DNA of 64,000 bases from Bacillus timonensis (GTDB lineage Bacteria > Bacillota > Bacilli > Bacillales > Bacillaceae_L): contig NZ_HE610986.1 of the NCBI RefSeq assembly GCF_000285535.1, positions 337,760 through 401,759 on the forward strand, read 5' to 3'. A program made the translations under genes and the position numbers. Position 1 is the first letter of the stretch, and every line of letters starts with the position of its first letter. Positions 49,324 through 58,001 of this stretch are shown here, piece by piece. Below the pieces are notes generated by a model. It ran no database searches. It was not told where the DNA came from and was given only the letters and a program-made list of their open reading frames with translations.

Positions 49324-49704
49324 TTAATATCCTTCCATATGCTGCCTATATAACTTCCATCCGCCAGACTCTTTTTTGAATACTTCCATTGCTAAAGCGG
49401 ATGCAACTTTCTCCTCTAAAAAGTAAAATTCAACAATTGAAGATAAGATAATCTCATCAGGCTTCCTTAGATGATGAGTTAAATCGGTGTACTTCCAATA
49501 TGGACTTTTTCCTTCATAGCCCTTTAAGGTTTCAATGTTATCCTGTTTATAAGATTCCGCTCGATAAATTTCAAATTCCTTATCTGGGTAGTAACCAAAA
49601 TAGCCGATAAAATCATCCGATATCCAAGCATTTATCTTTTCGATATTACCTTCATTTACATCATTCCGATAGCGATAAACGTCATGTAGTGCTTCTTGAA
49701 TCAA
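49324..49704 (-). CDS. NTF2-like protein
   Basis: A 126-residue protein: IQEALHDVYRYRNDVNEGNI, WISDDFIGYFGYYPDKEFEI, and a beta-rich C-terminus ALAMEVFKKESGGWKLYRQH ending MEGY, consistent with the SnoaL/DUF4440 cone fold. Function unknown. GGGGGAAGGATTTTG precedes the ATG. Upstream lies the 400-bp repeat-bearing gap. Confidence 0.7.
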   Translation of the reverse strand: MIQEALHDVYRYRNDVNEGNIEKINAWISDDFIGYFGYYPDKEFEIYRAESYKQDNIETLKGYEGKSPYWKYTDLTHHLRKPDEIILSSIVEFYFLEEKVASALAMEVFKKESGGWKLYRQHMEGY

Positions 49705-49816
49705 AATCCTTCCCCCTATTATTGGTTTTCATAACCTATTCTCCTATCCTTTTGGAAAATCCTTCTAGAAAATGAAAAAGATTAACGATTAGTGATTCAG
49801 GTCTAGTCACATAAAA

Positions 49817-50045
49817 ATGGCTGTTTTCGCAAACTTTGTTGTTTTTGACAACATTTGATTTCCACTTCAGGTGGACGCTTTCCGCGGGCGTGGCTTGAGC
49901 CTCCTCGTCGCTAATCGCTCCTGTGGGGTCTCAAGTCTCACGCTTTTCCCGCAGGACACTGAATAGCTTCCTTGAAATAACCCACGCACGAAGAAAATGC
50001 GTATGCTTTTTCGAGGAGTCGCCACCTTCCGCTTCAATCAATAGT
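49817..50045. repeat. dispersed Bacillaceae intergenic repeat
   Basis: About 230 bp of GC-richer sequence in an AT-rich gap. It opens with AATGGCTGTTTTCGCAAACT, continues with TCAGGTGGACGCTTTCCGCG, CCTCCTCGTCGC and CCTGTGGGGTCTCAAG, and closes with TTTTTCGAGGAGTCGCCACC and TTCCGCTTCAATCA. I recognise this wording as a repeat scattered through many Bacillaceae genomes; long inverted words (GGAGGC/GCCTCC, CGCGGG/CCCGC) predict an extended folded RNA or cruciform. It encodes no protein. Confidence 0.8.
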
Positions 50046-50090
50046 TTTATTTTATCCAATGGCAACAATCTTTTAGAAAAGAGCCTAAAA

Positions 50091-50126
50091 AAAAGAGCGC
50101 AACTTAGTAAACTCAAGTTGCGCTCC
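50091..50126 (-). terminator. terminator of the MFS gene, overlapping its stop
   Basis: Perfect 11-bp stem GAGCGCAACTT / AAGTTGCGCTC followed on the minus strand by TTTTTTTT; the 5' arm (minus sense) includes the last codons of the MFS gene. Confidence 0.88.
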
Positions 50127-51279
50127 TTGTTTTATACGTATTTGTTTTACTTCTTACAGAAATGACGACAGCAATGAACGATAAGAGGATGAATATTCCG
50201 CTTGCAAATGGATTTACTTCGATTGAAATAGTATCGACTATCCCAGCTCCAATTACCGATCCAACAGCAACACCTAAATGTAGGGCTGAATTATTCAAGC
50301 TTTGTTGAATTTCCGATGTTTCAGGCGCTATTTCTATCAAATAGGATTGCATGGCCGGTGAAATTGCCCAACTGAGTATCCCCCATATCACGATGAGTGC
50401 AAGAAATAGTGCGAAGAATTCTGTTGTATATGGAAAAATAAAAAATACACCACTAAAAATGATAAGGGAAATAACCATTGTTTTTCTTGAGCCCAGTAAA
50501 TCTGCCATTACACCACCAAGTCCTCCACCACATACAGCTGAAAATCCAAAAATGAAATAAATGATACTAACCCATGTAGCATTAAAATCAGTGGTTGCTT
50601 CTAAATAAGGTTTAAAATAGGCATACATAATCGTATGACCTGTCATATAGAGAAATGTTGTTGTTAGCCCTAATGTAATTTTGTGATTTTTAAATGCTTG
50701 AAGCTGCTGCCTCAATGGAATTTGAGGTTTTGGTTGTATTTTTCCCATTAATATATGAACGCCAATAATTGATAAAGCTGTCAATACAGTTATGAGTACG
50801 AATGGTGCCCTCCAGCCAAAACGATCTCCAATGATTAGCCCGAGCGGTACCCCTAGAACTAACGAAGCACTTACGCCCACAGACACGATTCCAATTGCCC
50901 TACCTTTATACTGTTCGCCTACTAAGCTAGGTGCCATCACTAAACACAATATGATTAACAGTGCCCCACTTAACGCCAAAATAATTCTTCCGATAAACAA
51001 AATGGAAAAAGCAGGTGCAAACACTGTTACAATACACCCCATTAAAAAGATGTATAAGCAAATTAATGTTAGGCGTTTTCTCTCTATTTTAGCTGTCATG
51101 ACAAGTAAAATTGGCGATGCGACTGCAAATATGACAGCAAAAACAGTAATCAGCAAACCGGCTTGTCCTATACTTACTTGTAAATCCTCTGCAATTAAAT
51201 CTAATATCCCACTAATAATTAATTCAACTAATCCTATGATAAAGGAGATGATCATTAAAAAGTAAATACGTTTATCCAT
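50113..51279 (-). CDS. MFS transporter (DHA1/AraJ-type)
   Basis: A 388-residue, 12-helix transporter: DKRIYFLMIISFIIGLVELI, loop 2-3 AKIERKRLTLICLYIFLMGC, motif C-like GVSASLVLGVPLGLIIGDRF in helix 5, and a second half repeating the pattern. Helix-5 'GxxxGPxxGG-like' motif and the AraJ-type start suggest an efflux antiporter for sugars or drugs. AAGGAAG precedes the ATG at 51279. A TTGAGT-N17-TAGTAT promoter lies just upstream. Confidence 0.87.
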   Translation of the reverse strand: MDKRIYFLMIISFIIGLVELIISGILDLIAEDLQVSIGQAGLLITVFAVIFAVASPILLVMTAKIERKRLTLICLYIFLMGCIVTVFAPAFSILFIGRIILALSGALLIILCLVMAPSLVGEQYKGRAIGIVSVGVSASLVLGVPLGLIIGDRFGWRAPFVLITVLTALSIIGVHILMGKIQPKPQIPLRQQLQAFKNHKITLGLTTTFLYMTGHTIMYAYFKPYLEATTDFNATWVSIIYFIFGFSAVCGGGLGGVMADLLGSRKTMVISLIIFSGVFFIFPYTTEFFALFLALIVIWGILSWAISPAMQSYLIEIAPETSEIQQSLNNSALHLGVAVGSVIGAGIVDTISIEVNPFASGIFILLSFIAVVISVRSKTNTYKTRSAT

Positions 51280-51312
51280 GTTGTCTTCCTTCCTACTGAT
51301 GTCCAAAACTAT

Positions 51313-51341
51313 ATACTAGCTTTTATTAATAGCTTACTCAA
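51313..51341 (-). promoter_or_regulatory. promoter of the MFS gene at 51279
   Basis: On the minus strand TTGAGT, 17-base spacer, TAGTAT, ending about 34 bases before the start codon. Confidence 0.5.
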
Positions 51342-51592
51342 GAGTACCATAATCATGTTTTAAAAACATATTGTACGAAAAAAACATGATGGAAGGTGCA
51401 CGCTTTCTCGTTTTTATTTGATTGTTAATATAAGTAGCTTATTTGTTGAAAAATCTAAATCACGCGAGGCACTTTATTATTTCTTGAATTGATGTCCGTT
51501 CTTTGAAAATAGCACGATGTAAAAAATTCTCCCTAGATTCTTGTAATTTTATAGACTCATAGTACGATAGTATAGAATAGGAGTTGAGTGAT

Positions 51593-52195
51593 TTGGAAGC
51601 GATACTACATGGAATCGTCTTAGCATTCGGACTGATTTTGCCTTTAGGCGTCCAGAATGTCTTTGTTTTTTCACAAGGGGCTACACAGCCAAAACTACTT
51701 CGGGCATTTCCTGCAACGATAACAGCTGGTATATGTGATACACTTTTAATTCTTTTGGCTGTATTTGGTTTATCCGCTATTGTTCTACAATTTGGATGGC
51801 TCCGGATTGCTCTGATGAGTGCTGGAATCCTGTTTTTAGTTTACATGGGATTTGCAATCTGGCGGTCTGTACCAACTACAAATGAAACGAACAAAGCATT
51901 GCCAATCCGCCAACAAATCATGTTTGCTTCATCCGTTTCATTATTAAATCCTCACGCCATTTTAGATATCGTCGGTGTAATTGGGACAAGTGCGTTAAAA
52001 TATGTGGGAACAGAACAAATGTTATTTACTGCCGCTTGTATTCTCGTTTCATGGATGTGGTTCTTTGGATTAACCCTAGCAGGTGCAGTCATGAAAAAGT
52101 TAGATGGAAAAGGTACTTTAATGAAGGTCTTTAACAAATGTTCTGCCTTGTTTATCTGGGGAACGGCGATTTACCTTTTGATTGGGTTGGTTTGA
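51593..52195 (+). CDS. LysE family amino-acid exporter
   Basis: A 200-residue, six-helix LysE/ArgO-type exporter: HGIVLAFGLILPLGVQNVFV at the start with the family's GxxxPGPxxx region reduced to LPLGVQNVF, then FLVYMGFAIWRSVP and NPHAILDIVGVIGTSA. It should export basic amino acids by proton antiport. The TTG at 51593 lies nine bases from AGGAG; the TTG at 51584 is too close to it. Confidence 0.87.
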   Translation: MEAILHGIVLAFGLILPLGVQNVFVFSQGATQPKLLRAFPATITAGICDTLLILLAVFGLSAIVLQFGWLRIALMSAGILFLVYMGFAIWRSVPTTNETNKALPIRQQIMFASSVSLLNPHAILDIVGVIGTSALKYVGTEQMLFTAACILVSWMWFFGLTLAGAVMKKLDGKGTLMKVFNKCSALFIWGTAIYLLIGLV

Positions 52196-52211
52196 TTGCT
52201 AACCCTATTTT
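52184..52211 (+). terminator. possible terminator of the lysE-type gene
   Basis: GGGTT ... AACCC stem straddling the stop, followed by TATTTTTT. A competing longer inverted repeat AACGGCGAT / ATCGCCGTT surrounds it (52162 and 52219). Confidence 0.5.
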
Positions 52212-52226
52212 TTAAACATCGCCGTT

Positions 52227-53132
52227 TTAGCTTTTCCTCATTTCATAAAGTACTTTTATATTTTGATGATAAACTTCAGGTGAGCCCCAATTTTTATATT
52301 TAGATGGTATCTCAATTTCTTCTAAACTTTCATTTTCACTTACTACGGTAGTAATTTCTGCTATGTAATCGATTAAATTGGAGATGTCTTGCTTTGTGCC
52401 TATAGAACCATGTCCTGGTATTGCCACGTTAAAATCTAAACGTTCAACTTCTCTCAATATCTGAATCCATTGGTTAGGATTTGATTCTTCGAAAAATGTA
52501 GGATGACCATTAACAAATAATAAATCTCCCATGAATATCACTTTTTCTTCTGGGATATAAAGACAAGCATCACAAAAAGAATGACCTCCACCTAAAGTGA
52601 ATAGCTTTGCACGACATGCTGTTCCACTGAATGTATGATTTCTTCTAAAGGTTTGATTGGGTAAAACAAGCTCGAGCGTTGGTAATGATTTTTCGATTTC
52701 TCGTAAAAAATGTAGCTGGTCATTTAATTTGAGATTTCCTTGTTTTTCTAATGATTGAATATAAGTAGATAGACCTTGGAGGTCGTTTTTCTGTTTGCTA
52801 ATTCTAGAAGGATGAAACCCTCTCATTTTTGAATAAGTAACTTCACTGGAGATAATTTTGCTTTCCTTGAATGTTTGGTTGCCACGAATATGGTCACCGT
52901 GCCAATGACTATTAATAACCCATGTTACTGACTGATTTGTTATTTTTTCTGCAATCTTTTTTAAATCTGCTGATGCCTGTTGTGTATTAAATGTATCGAA
53001 AATAAGTAGCTGATCGCCGAGATTGACAAAGCCTGCATTCGCTACCGAACCACTGCCTTTTTTTGCAACTGCAGCATAAACATATGAACTAACTTTTTCA
53101 AGTGTAAAATGCGTACTATGGAATTCTCCCAT
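52227..53132 (-). CDS. MBL fold metallo-hydrolase
   Basis: A 301-residue metallo-hydrolase of the quinoprotein-relay/class B-like type: QLLIFDTFNTQQASADLKKI, zinc motif INSHWHGDHIRGNQTF, LGGGHSFCDACLYIPEEKVI and FMGDLLFVNGHPTF, then VAIPGHGSIG. All zinc ligands (HxHxDH, His, Asp, His) are present. Substrate unknown. GGAG precedes the ATG. The HAD-type gene lies upstream on the same strand but is separated by a terminator. Confidence 0.87.
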   Translation of the reverse strand: MGEFHSTHFTLEKVSSYVYAAVAKKGSGSVANAGFVNLGDQLLIFDTFNTQQASADLKKIAEKITNQSVTWVINSHWHGDHIRGNQTFKESKIISSEVTYSKMRGFHPSRISKQKNDLQGLSTYIQSLEKQGNLKLNDQLHFLREIEKSLPTLELVLPNQTFRRNHTFSGTACRAKLFTLGGGHSFCDACLYIPEEKVIFMGDLLFVNGHPTFFEESNPNQWIQILREVERLDFNVAIPGHGSIGTKQDISNLIDYIAEITTVVSENESLEEIEIPSKYKNWGSPEVYHQNIKVLYEMRKS

Positions 53133-53243
53133 TCATATTCTCCTTTTCATTTTTTATAAAAAAACAGGAACATCTGGAAGGAAACGATATGACCTAGTAA
53201 GCCTGACAATCACAAATCTTTGTTTGTTAGTAAAAATGAAAAA

Positions 53244-53277
53244 ACCATATAAAAAATCTTACTTATATGGTCGAATG
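53244..53277 (-). terminator. terminator of the HAD gene
   Basis: ACCATATAA / TTATATGGT stem with a 10-base loop, followed on the minus strand by TTTTTTC. Confidence 0.8.
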
Positions 53278-53347
53278 TATTGTGTATTTAGTTTTTATCT
53301 GTGTAAAAATAGCTAAATATAGTAATCACAGTACCATTCAACTTTCA

Positions 53348-54145
53348 TTACAGAGCAAACGGTTCATAAGGTTTATACAGATAACGTTCAATAAAATCAG
53401 CTAATCCGTCATTTTGGTGGTGCCCTGTAACAAAATCAGCTGCTGTTTTTACTTCTTTACTTGCATTTCCCATTGCCACACCTGTACCTACACGACGAAG
53501 CATCTCGATATCATTTGGCCCATCACCAATAGCTACGACTTCTTTTGGGTTAATTCGGTATGCGTGAAGTAAGCTTTTTATCGCGGACCATTTAGAAACG
53601 TTTGGAGCAACTAACTCGAATCCGTCATTCCAATCAATGACTTCTGCTTCTTGTTTAAATAAAGCAGATAACTCAGGATTTGCTGTGCCTGTGCGAACAC
53701 TATATTTAAGAACATCTTGATAGTTAGCTTGTCGCAAATCCCCAATATATCGTGGCGGATTTTGCCCAACGTTTGTCCAATACTCAATTTCATCATCTTT
53801 TTCCTTACAATATAGTCCATTTGCTGTGTGAACTAAAACATTACAAGGAATTTCTGTTGTTAGATGATGAAATCGCTCTTCATTTAATTGGAGAGTTCTC
53901 ATTTGTAACGCTCTGCCCGTCAATGCATCGTGTATAGCAGCACCGTTCAAACAGATCATCGGAGTTCGCAATCCAATTTCTTTATGATAGGGAACAGTTA
54001 CTTCATAGTGTCGACCAGTGGCTAGAAACACTTTGACTCCCTGATTCATCAGCCTATAAATAGCCTCTAAATTTCGTTGAGAAATATTGTTTGAAGCCGT
54101 TAGCAGTGTACCATCCATATCAATAAATATTGCACGCACATTCAT
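53348..54145 (-). CDS. Cof-type HAD-IIB hydrolase
   Basis: A 265-residue haloacid-dehalogenase phosphatase. Motif I IDMDGTLLTASNNIS, motif II FLATGRHYEV, the large Cof cap, motif III SKWSAIKSLL and motif IV AIGDGPNDIEMLRRVG followed by GVAMGNASKEVK. It dephosphorylates sugar phosphates or flavins in relatives. GGAGG stands well before the ATG at 54145; twelve earlier in-frame codons are rejected. Confidence 0.9.
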   Translation of the reverse strand: MNVRAIFIDMDGTLLTASNNISQRNLEAIYRLMNQGVKVFLATGRHYEVTVPYHKEIGLRTPMICLNGAAIHDALTGRALQMRTLQLNEERFHHLTTEIPCNVLVHTANGLYCKEKDDEIEYWTNVGQNPPRYIGDLRQANYQDVLKYSVRTGTANPELSALFKQEAEVIDWNDGFELVAPNVSKWSAIKSLLHAYRINPKEVVAIGDGPNDIEMLRRVGTGVAMGNASKEVKTAADFVTGHHQNDGLADFIERYLYKPYEPFAL

Positions 54146-54346
54146 GTAAAATGCCTCCTCATTCGTTGATAAACCAATCATATCATCTGAATATTAAAGC
54201 CAGGTTAACGTAGTGTTCAGATAACATAAAGTTTATCGCCGAAGCAGAGGAGAGGCCAAATCAAGTAGCGTAACACGTACTAATTGAAATGCTATTTCCT
54301 TGAACTTTTTATTGGTGTGCTGAAAAATAATTCAAATAGATTTTGC

Positions 54347-54556
54347 TTACTTCACCCGTGAATGCCTTTTATCAGCAGCACTTAGTATAAATAAGATAGC
54401 AAAGCCCCAGATAATGCCTTGGATCATCATCGTCATCCAATTACCTAATGAAAAGGAAAACGAAAATAGAAATAATAATAATGGGCTCATTACGATTATC
54501 GAAAGGCCAATTAAGAATGCCTTTTTCTCAGGTAGTGCTTTAATTTTTGCTAACAT
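54347..54556 (-). CDS. small membrane protein
   Basis: A 69-residue protein with two membrane helices: KKAFLIGLSIIVMSPLLLFL and MMIQGIIWGFAILFILSAAD, and a basic tail KRHSRVK. No family recognised. The CGGGGTG ribosome binding site overlaps the end of the tiny upstream ORF, so the two are probably translated together. Confidence 0.65.
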   Translation of the reverse strand: MLAKIKALPEKKAFLIGLSIIVMSPLLLFLFSFSFSLGNWMTMMIQGIIWGFAILFILSAADKRHSRVK

Positions 54557-54561
54557 TTTTT

Positions 54562-54660
54562 TCACCCCGTACGTTTTTTATTGCGTTTTTCCTTTTTTTT
54601 ATCCAAAACATGAGCTATAGCACCAAATAAATTTTCTAGAATGGTATAGATTGCTTCCAC
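54562..54660 (-). CDS. 32-residue amphipathic peptide ORF
   Basis: GTG start eight bases after AGGAG; 32 codons beginning MEAIYTILENLFGAIAHVLD and then a strongly basic tail (KKKEKRNKKRTG). The first 20 residues form an amphipathic helix. The TGA lies five bases before the next gene's ATG. Helix plus basic tail is seen in small membrane-active or membrane-targeted peptides, but nothing identifies it. Confidence 0.55.
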   Translation of the reverse strand: MEAIYTILENLFGAIAHVLDKKKEKRNKKRTG

Positions 54661-54744
54661 CAACACTTCTCCTATCGTTCATCTTTCTTGTGTATACGAA
54701 ATGAAAAGAAGAAGGTTTCAAATACCGGAACAACAAATAAAAAA

Positions 54745-54773
54745 GGTGCTATTCCTGCTTGGATGGACGCACC
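54745..54773 (-). terminator. signal peptidase gene terminator, conserved CCTGCTTGG loop (copy 3)
   Basis: GGTGC ... GCACC stem with inner ATTCC/GGAT pairing around the CTGCTT loop; on the minus strand followed by TTTTTTATTTG. Confidence 0.78.
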
Positions 54774-54784
54774 TGAATTTGAAG

Positions 54785-55330
54785 TTACTTATCAATTATT
54801 TTGATTTCTGTAATAGGCCAAATAACGATATTTGTAGTTCCAACTACTTTATCCATAGGGATTGCGCCGATATGACGACTGTCCATACTATTTCGCCGAT
54901 TATCTCCTATTACAAATAAATGCCCTTCTGGAACTACATCGCCTCCCACTGGGGTTTCCATTAATGTAAATGAATAAGTTAGCGGACCATCAATGACCTC
55001 TTTTTTACCTTTGTCTAAATAAGGCTCATCATATGGTTTTCCATTGATGTACAAAGTATCATCTTTATACTCAATACGATCTCCCGGCAAACCAATAACT
55101 CTTTTAATATAGTCCTTTTCCTCTGTTGCATGAAATACCACAAGATCGAATCGTTTCGGCTCACCTATTTTTGTTACAATCATTCGATTTTGGTCTTGCA
55201 AAGTAGGCTGCATCGAGGCACCTTCAACAACAGCAGGAGTAAAGAAAAACATACGAACGATAAACGCTATTACGATTGCAATGAAGATGGCTTTTATCCA
55301 TTCCCAAATCTCATTTCTATCTTTAACCAC
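54785..55330 (-). CDS. lepB: signal peptidase I
   Basis: A 181-residue type I signal peptidase, which removes signal peptides from exported proteins. One N-terminal membrane helix (about residues 11-31), catalytic Ser39 in GASMQPTL, Lys76 in YIKRVIGLPGD, and the box E motif VIGDNRRNSMDSRHIGAIP. This is the single-anchor SipS/SipT/SipU type of Bacillus, which usually has several paralogues. GAAGGTG lies just before the ATG. Confidence 0.93.
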   Translation of the reverse strand: MVKDRNEIWEWIKAIFIAIVIAFIVRMFFFTPAVVEGASMQPTLQDQNRMIVTKIGEPKRFDLVVFHATEEKDYIKRVIGLPGDRIEYKDDTLYINGKPYDEPYLDKGKKEVIDGPLTYSFTLMETPVGGDVVPEGHLFVIGDNRRNSMDSRHIGAIPMDKVVGTTNIVIWPITEIKIIDK

Positions 55331-55495
55331 ACTTTCACCTTCTCACTTTTTCTCTTATGTAATAAGTTCCACAATATATAGTAGTAATCCTTCTTGGATA
55401 TCTCAATAATAAGTAACTTTCATTCATTATATTAATCGTTTATTTCTTTTAGACTCGGCTCTGGTTTTACTGTCACTAAGAAAAAGCAACAAGAA

Positions 55496-55526
55496 AGCAT
55501 GCAGATTCTCCTCCTCTGCATGCTCT
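55496..55526 (-). terminator. terminator at the end of the phn transporter operon
   Basis: Perfect 10-bp stem AGCATGCAGA / TCTGCATGCT with a 9-base loop, just after the phnE stop; downstream (minus) TTCTTGTTGCTTTTTC. Confidence 0.75.
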
Positions 55527-55530
55527 ACTA

Positions 55531-56403
55531 TTAGTTTCCTACCTTTAAATGCTTTTTGAATTTTGTTGAAATCACTTCAAGAAGAATGGCAACTGCTAGG
55601 ATGAAGTAGGTGATTGTACCAATTTCTCTAATATCAAGGTAGAAATTACTTGCCATAAACATATCAAAACCAATTCCTCCAGCACCTGCTGCGGCTCCCA
55701 TGGCAACAGCGACGGCAAAGTTAATTTCAAAACGGAGGAATGTCCAGGAAATCATATATGTGAGGGAGGATGGAATCACAGCTTGGAAAATAATCTGCCA
55801 CCAGCTTGCTCCACTTGCTTGAAGAGCTTCGATTACCCCTTTGTCTAGTTCCTCAAACGACTCTGAATAAGCTTTTACTAAGTAGCTGACAGAGTGAAAA
55901 GTCATTCCAATGACGGCTGCAACACTTCCTAGTCCAGCTGCTACTGCAAAAATTAAAACCCATAATACAGTCGGAATCGCACGGATAATTGCGACTGCAC
56001 TCTTAATAATCGAAGATACTCGCTTAGACGTTAAATTTTCTGCAGCAAGTAATCCTAGAAGTACAGCAATAATCGCGCCGAATAAAGTTGTGAGAAAGGC
56101 TAACCCAAGTGTCACAAAGACTTGATGGAACGCATGTGAAAAGGTGAAATGGTTAAAATGTGGCTCCAAAAACATTGATTTCAAATTCACAAGCGTATCC
56201 TGGACAGCCTGTATAAAATTTAGCTCCTTATAATCAAAGCTAATAAATGCGTAAACCGTTAACAGAGCCAGCGCCAAAAGCGTCATCCTTGTTACAATCG
56301 TTGATTTTGTCATTGTTTTGGTTTTAAATTGCTTTTGTTGGTAGGTGCTCTGCAGACTTTTTGACGGTGTTGATACCTTTTCGATTTGTTCGTTTATCTC
56401 CAT
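55531..56403 (-). CDS. phnE: phosphonate ABC transporter permease PhnE (second)
   Basis: A 290-residue permease, the second of two. A soluble N-terminus (EINEQIEKVSTPSKSLQSTY) precedes six membrane helices; the ATPase-coupling EAA-like loop is EALQASGASWWQIIFQAVIP. Together with the other PhnE it forms the membrane pore for phosphonate import. Its ATG overlaps the stop of the preceding phnE. A terminator follows it, ending the operon. Confidence 0.92.
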   Translation of the reverse strand: MEINEQIEKVSTPSKSLQSTYQQKQFKTKTMTKSTIVTRMTLLALALLTVYAFISFDYKELNFIQAVQDTLVNLKSMFLEPHFNHFTFSHAFHQVFVTLGLAFLTTLFGAIIAVLLGLLAAENLTSKRVSSIIKSAVAIIRAIPTVLWVLIFAVAAGLGSVAAVIGMTFHSVSYLVKAYSESFEELDKGVIEALQASGASWWQIIFQAVIPSSLTYMISWTFLRFEINFAVAVAMGAAAGAGGIGFDMFMASNFYLDIREIGTITYFILAVAILLEVISTKFKKHLKVGN

Positions 56404-57188
56404 TACAGAATCACCCGCCTTACATAATTTGAGATGGTCTCAATCGATAGAATTGCAATCGCAATGACAATAACCACAAGCGATGCAATATCATAGTTCA
56501 GGCTTTTATAGTACAAATTAAACGTAAATCCGATTCCCGAACCAGTTAATAAGCCAATTAATGTTGCACTTCGGATATTCGTCTCAATCATAAATAATAC
56601 CCAGCTTATCATTTGTGGTAGACTTGACGGTACGACAGATTGGAAGATGATTGAAAAATAACTGGCCCCGGTGGCACGTAATGCTTCAACTGAACCTCCA
56701 CTAACCTCATCAATCGTTTCGACAAACGCTCTCGTTAAAAACCCGAACGAACCAAAAAACAAGGCAAAGTACCCAGTCAATGAGCTTTGTCCAAACGAAA
56801 AGAGGAGAATCATTGCCCACGCAGCCACATCAATATTACGAAAAACGGTAGCAACCCCTCGACTGATGCTTCCAAAAAACAGATTTACTTTCGTCGTGTT
56901 TGAACCCATTATCGCAAACAGGATAGCAAATGCAGCGCCTACAGTTGTAGCAGCAACTGAAACGAGAATGGTTTCGATTAGCTTGTCTAGAATATCAGGA
57001 AGTTTTGACAAAGAATCGAGTGTCGGATAAAAATTTCCAAATGCCCACTCTACTGCCTTCGGAAGAGAAGTAAAGCCTTTTACAATATTGTACTCCGTAA
57101 TCAAAATAGCCAAGATTGTGACAACACCTAAAATCAAGAGAAATGAAAATGAATTTCGTCTCTTCTTAGCAAAATAATTAGCTTGCAT
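56403..57188 (-). CDS. phnE: phosphonate ABC transporter permease PhnE (first)
   Basis: A 261-residue permease with six membrane helices. The coupling loop is EALRATGASYFSIIFQSVVP, similar to that of its partner, and the family motif RNIDVAAWAMILLFSFGQSS precedes it. Its start overlaps the phnC stop by eleven bases, so translation is likely coupled. Confidence 0.92.
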   Translation of the reverse strand: MQANYFAKKRRNSFSFLLILGVVTILAILITEYNIVKGFTSLPKAVEWAFGNFYPTLDSLSKLPDILDKLIETILVSVAATTVGAAFAILFAIMGSNTTKVNLFFGSISRGVATVFRNIDVAAWAMILLFSFGQSSLTGYFALFFGSFGFLTRAFVETIDEVSGGSVEALRATGASYFSIIFQSVVPSSLPQMISWVLFMIETNIRSATLIGLLTGSGIGFTFNLYYKSLNYDIASLVVIVIAIAILSIETISNYVRRVIL

Positions 57189-57966
57189 GGATGCCTCCTA
57201 AATCAAAAATTAACTCATCCGCTTCTGATCCGTAAATCAACTGGATGTCTCCTTTTGTGATGGTTTCAGGAGTACCTTCAAAGACAACCTTGCCACTGTT
57301 AATCCCAATAATTCTATCAGAATACTTTAACGCAACATCAACTTGGTGGAGGTTGACTAGAACGGTAATGCCCATTGTTGTTGAAATATTTTTCAAATGA
57401 TCCATAATTGTCTTCGCTGAGTTAGGATCAAGAGAAGCAATTGGCTCGTCACAGAGCATCATTTTCGGATTTTGAATTAAAGCACGGGCAATGCCGACAC
57501 GCTGTTTCTGACCACCGCTAAGCTGATCAGCCCGTTTGTATATGAAATCTTCAAGGCCGAGTACAGATAAAATATGATTTGCTTGCACCTTTTCTTCCTG
57601 GGTGTAGATACCGAGAACACCTGCAATCGTTGATTTTTTCCCTAGATTGCCATGCAATGTATTTTCTATTACACTCAAGCGATTAACCAGATTATAATGT
57701 TGAAATATCATTCCAATCTGTGTACGAACAACCTTTAGCTCTTTCTTTCTTAGTTTCAATACATTTTGATTATCAAACATGATTTCCCCGCTTGATGCAT
57801 CAATCATACGATTGATACAGCGAAGGAGAGTTGATTTCCCTGCTCCAGACGGACCAATGATTGAAACAAACTCTCCCTCTTTTACGGAGAAGGTAACATC
57901 TGATAATGCCTTTGTATCACTGCCGAATTGTTTAGATACTTGATTTACTTGCAGTAAGGCTGTCAT
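57178..57966 (-). CDS. phnC: phosphonate ABC transporter ATPase PhnC
   Basis: A 262-residue ABC ATPase that powers phosphonate uptake. Walker A IGPSGAGKSTLLRC, Q-loop in MIFQHYNLVNRL, signature LSGGQKQRVGIARALIQ, Walker B MMLCDEPIASLDP and the switch His in VNLHQVDVAL. It follows phnD by 35 bases. Confidence 0.95.
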   Translation of the reverse strand: MTALLQVNQVSKQFGSDTKALSDVTFSVKEGEFVSIIGPSGAGKSTLLRCINRMIDASSGEIMFDNQNVLKLRKKELKVVRTQIGMIFQHYNLVNRLSVIENTLHGNLGKKSTIAGVLGIYTQEEKVQANHILSVLGLEDFIYKRADQLSGGQKQRVGIARALIQNPKMMLCDEPIASLDPNSAKTIMDHLKNISTTMGITVLVNLHQVDVALKYSDRIIGINSGKVVFEGTPETITKGDIQLIYGSEADELIFDLGGIHAS

Positions 57967-58001
57967 TGCTAACCTCTCCTTATTCAGTATTCTCCGGATT
58001 C

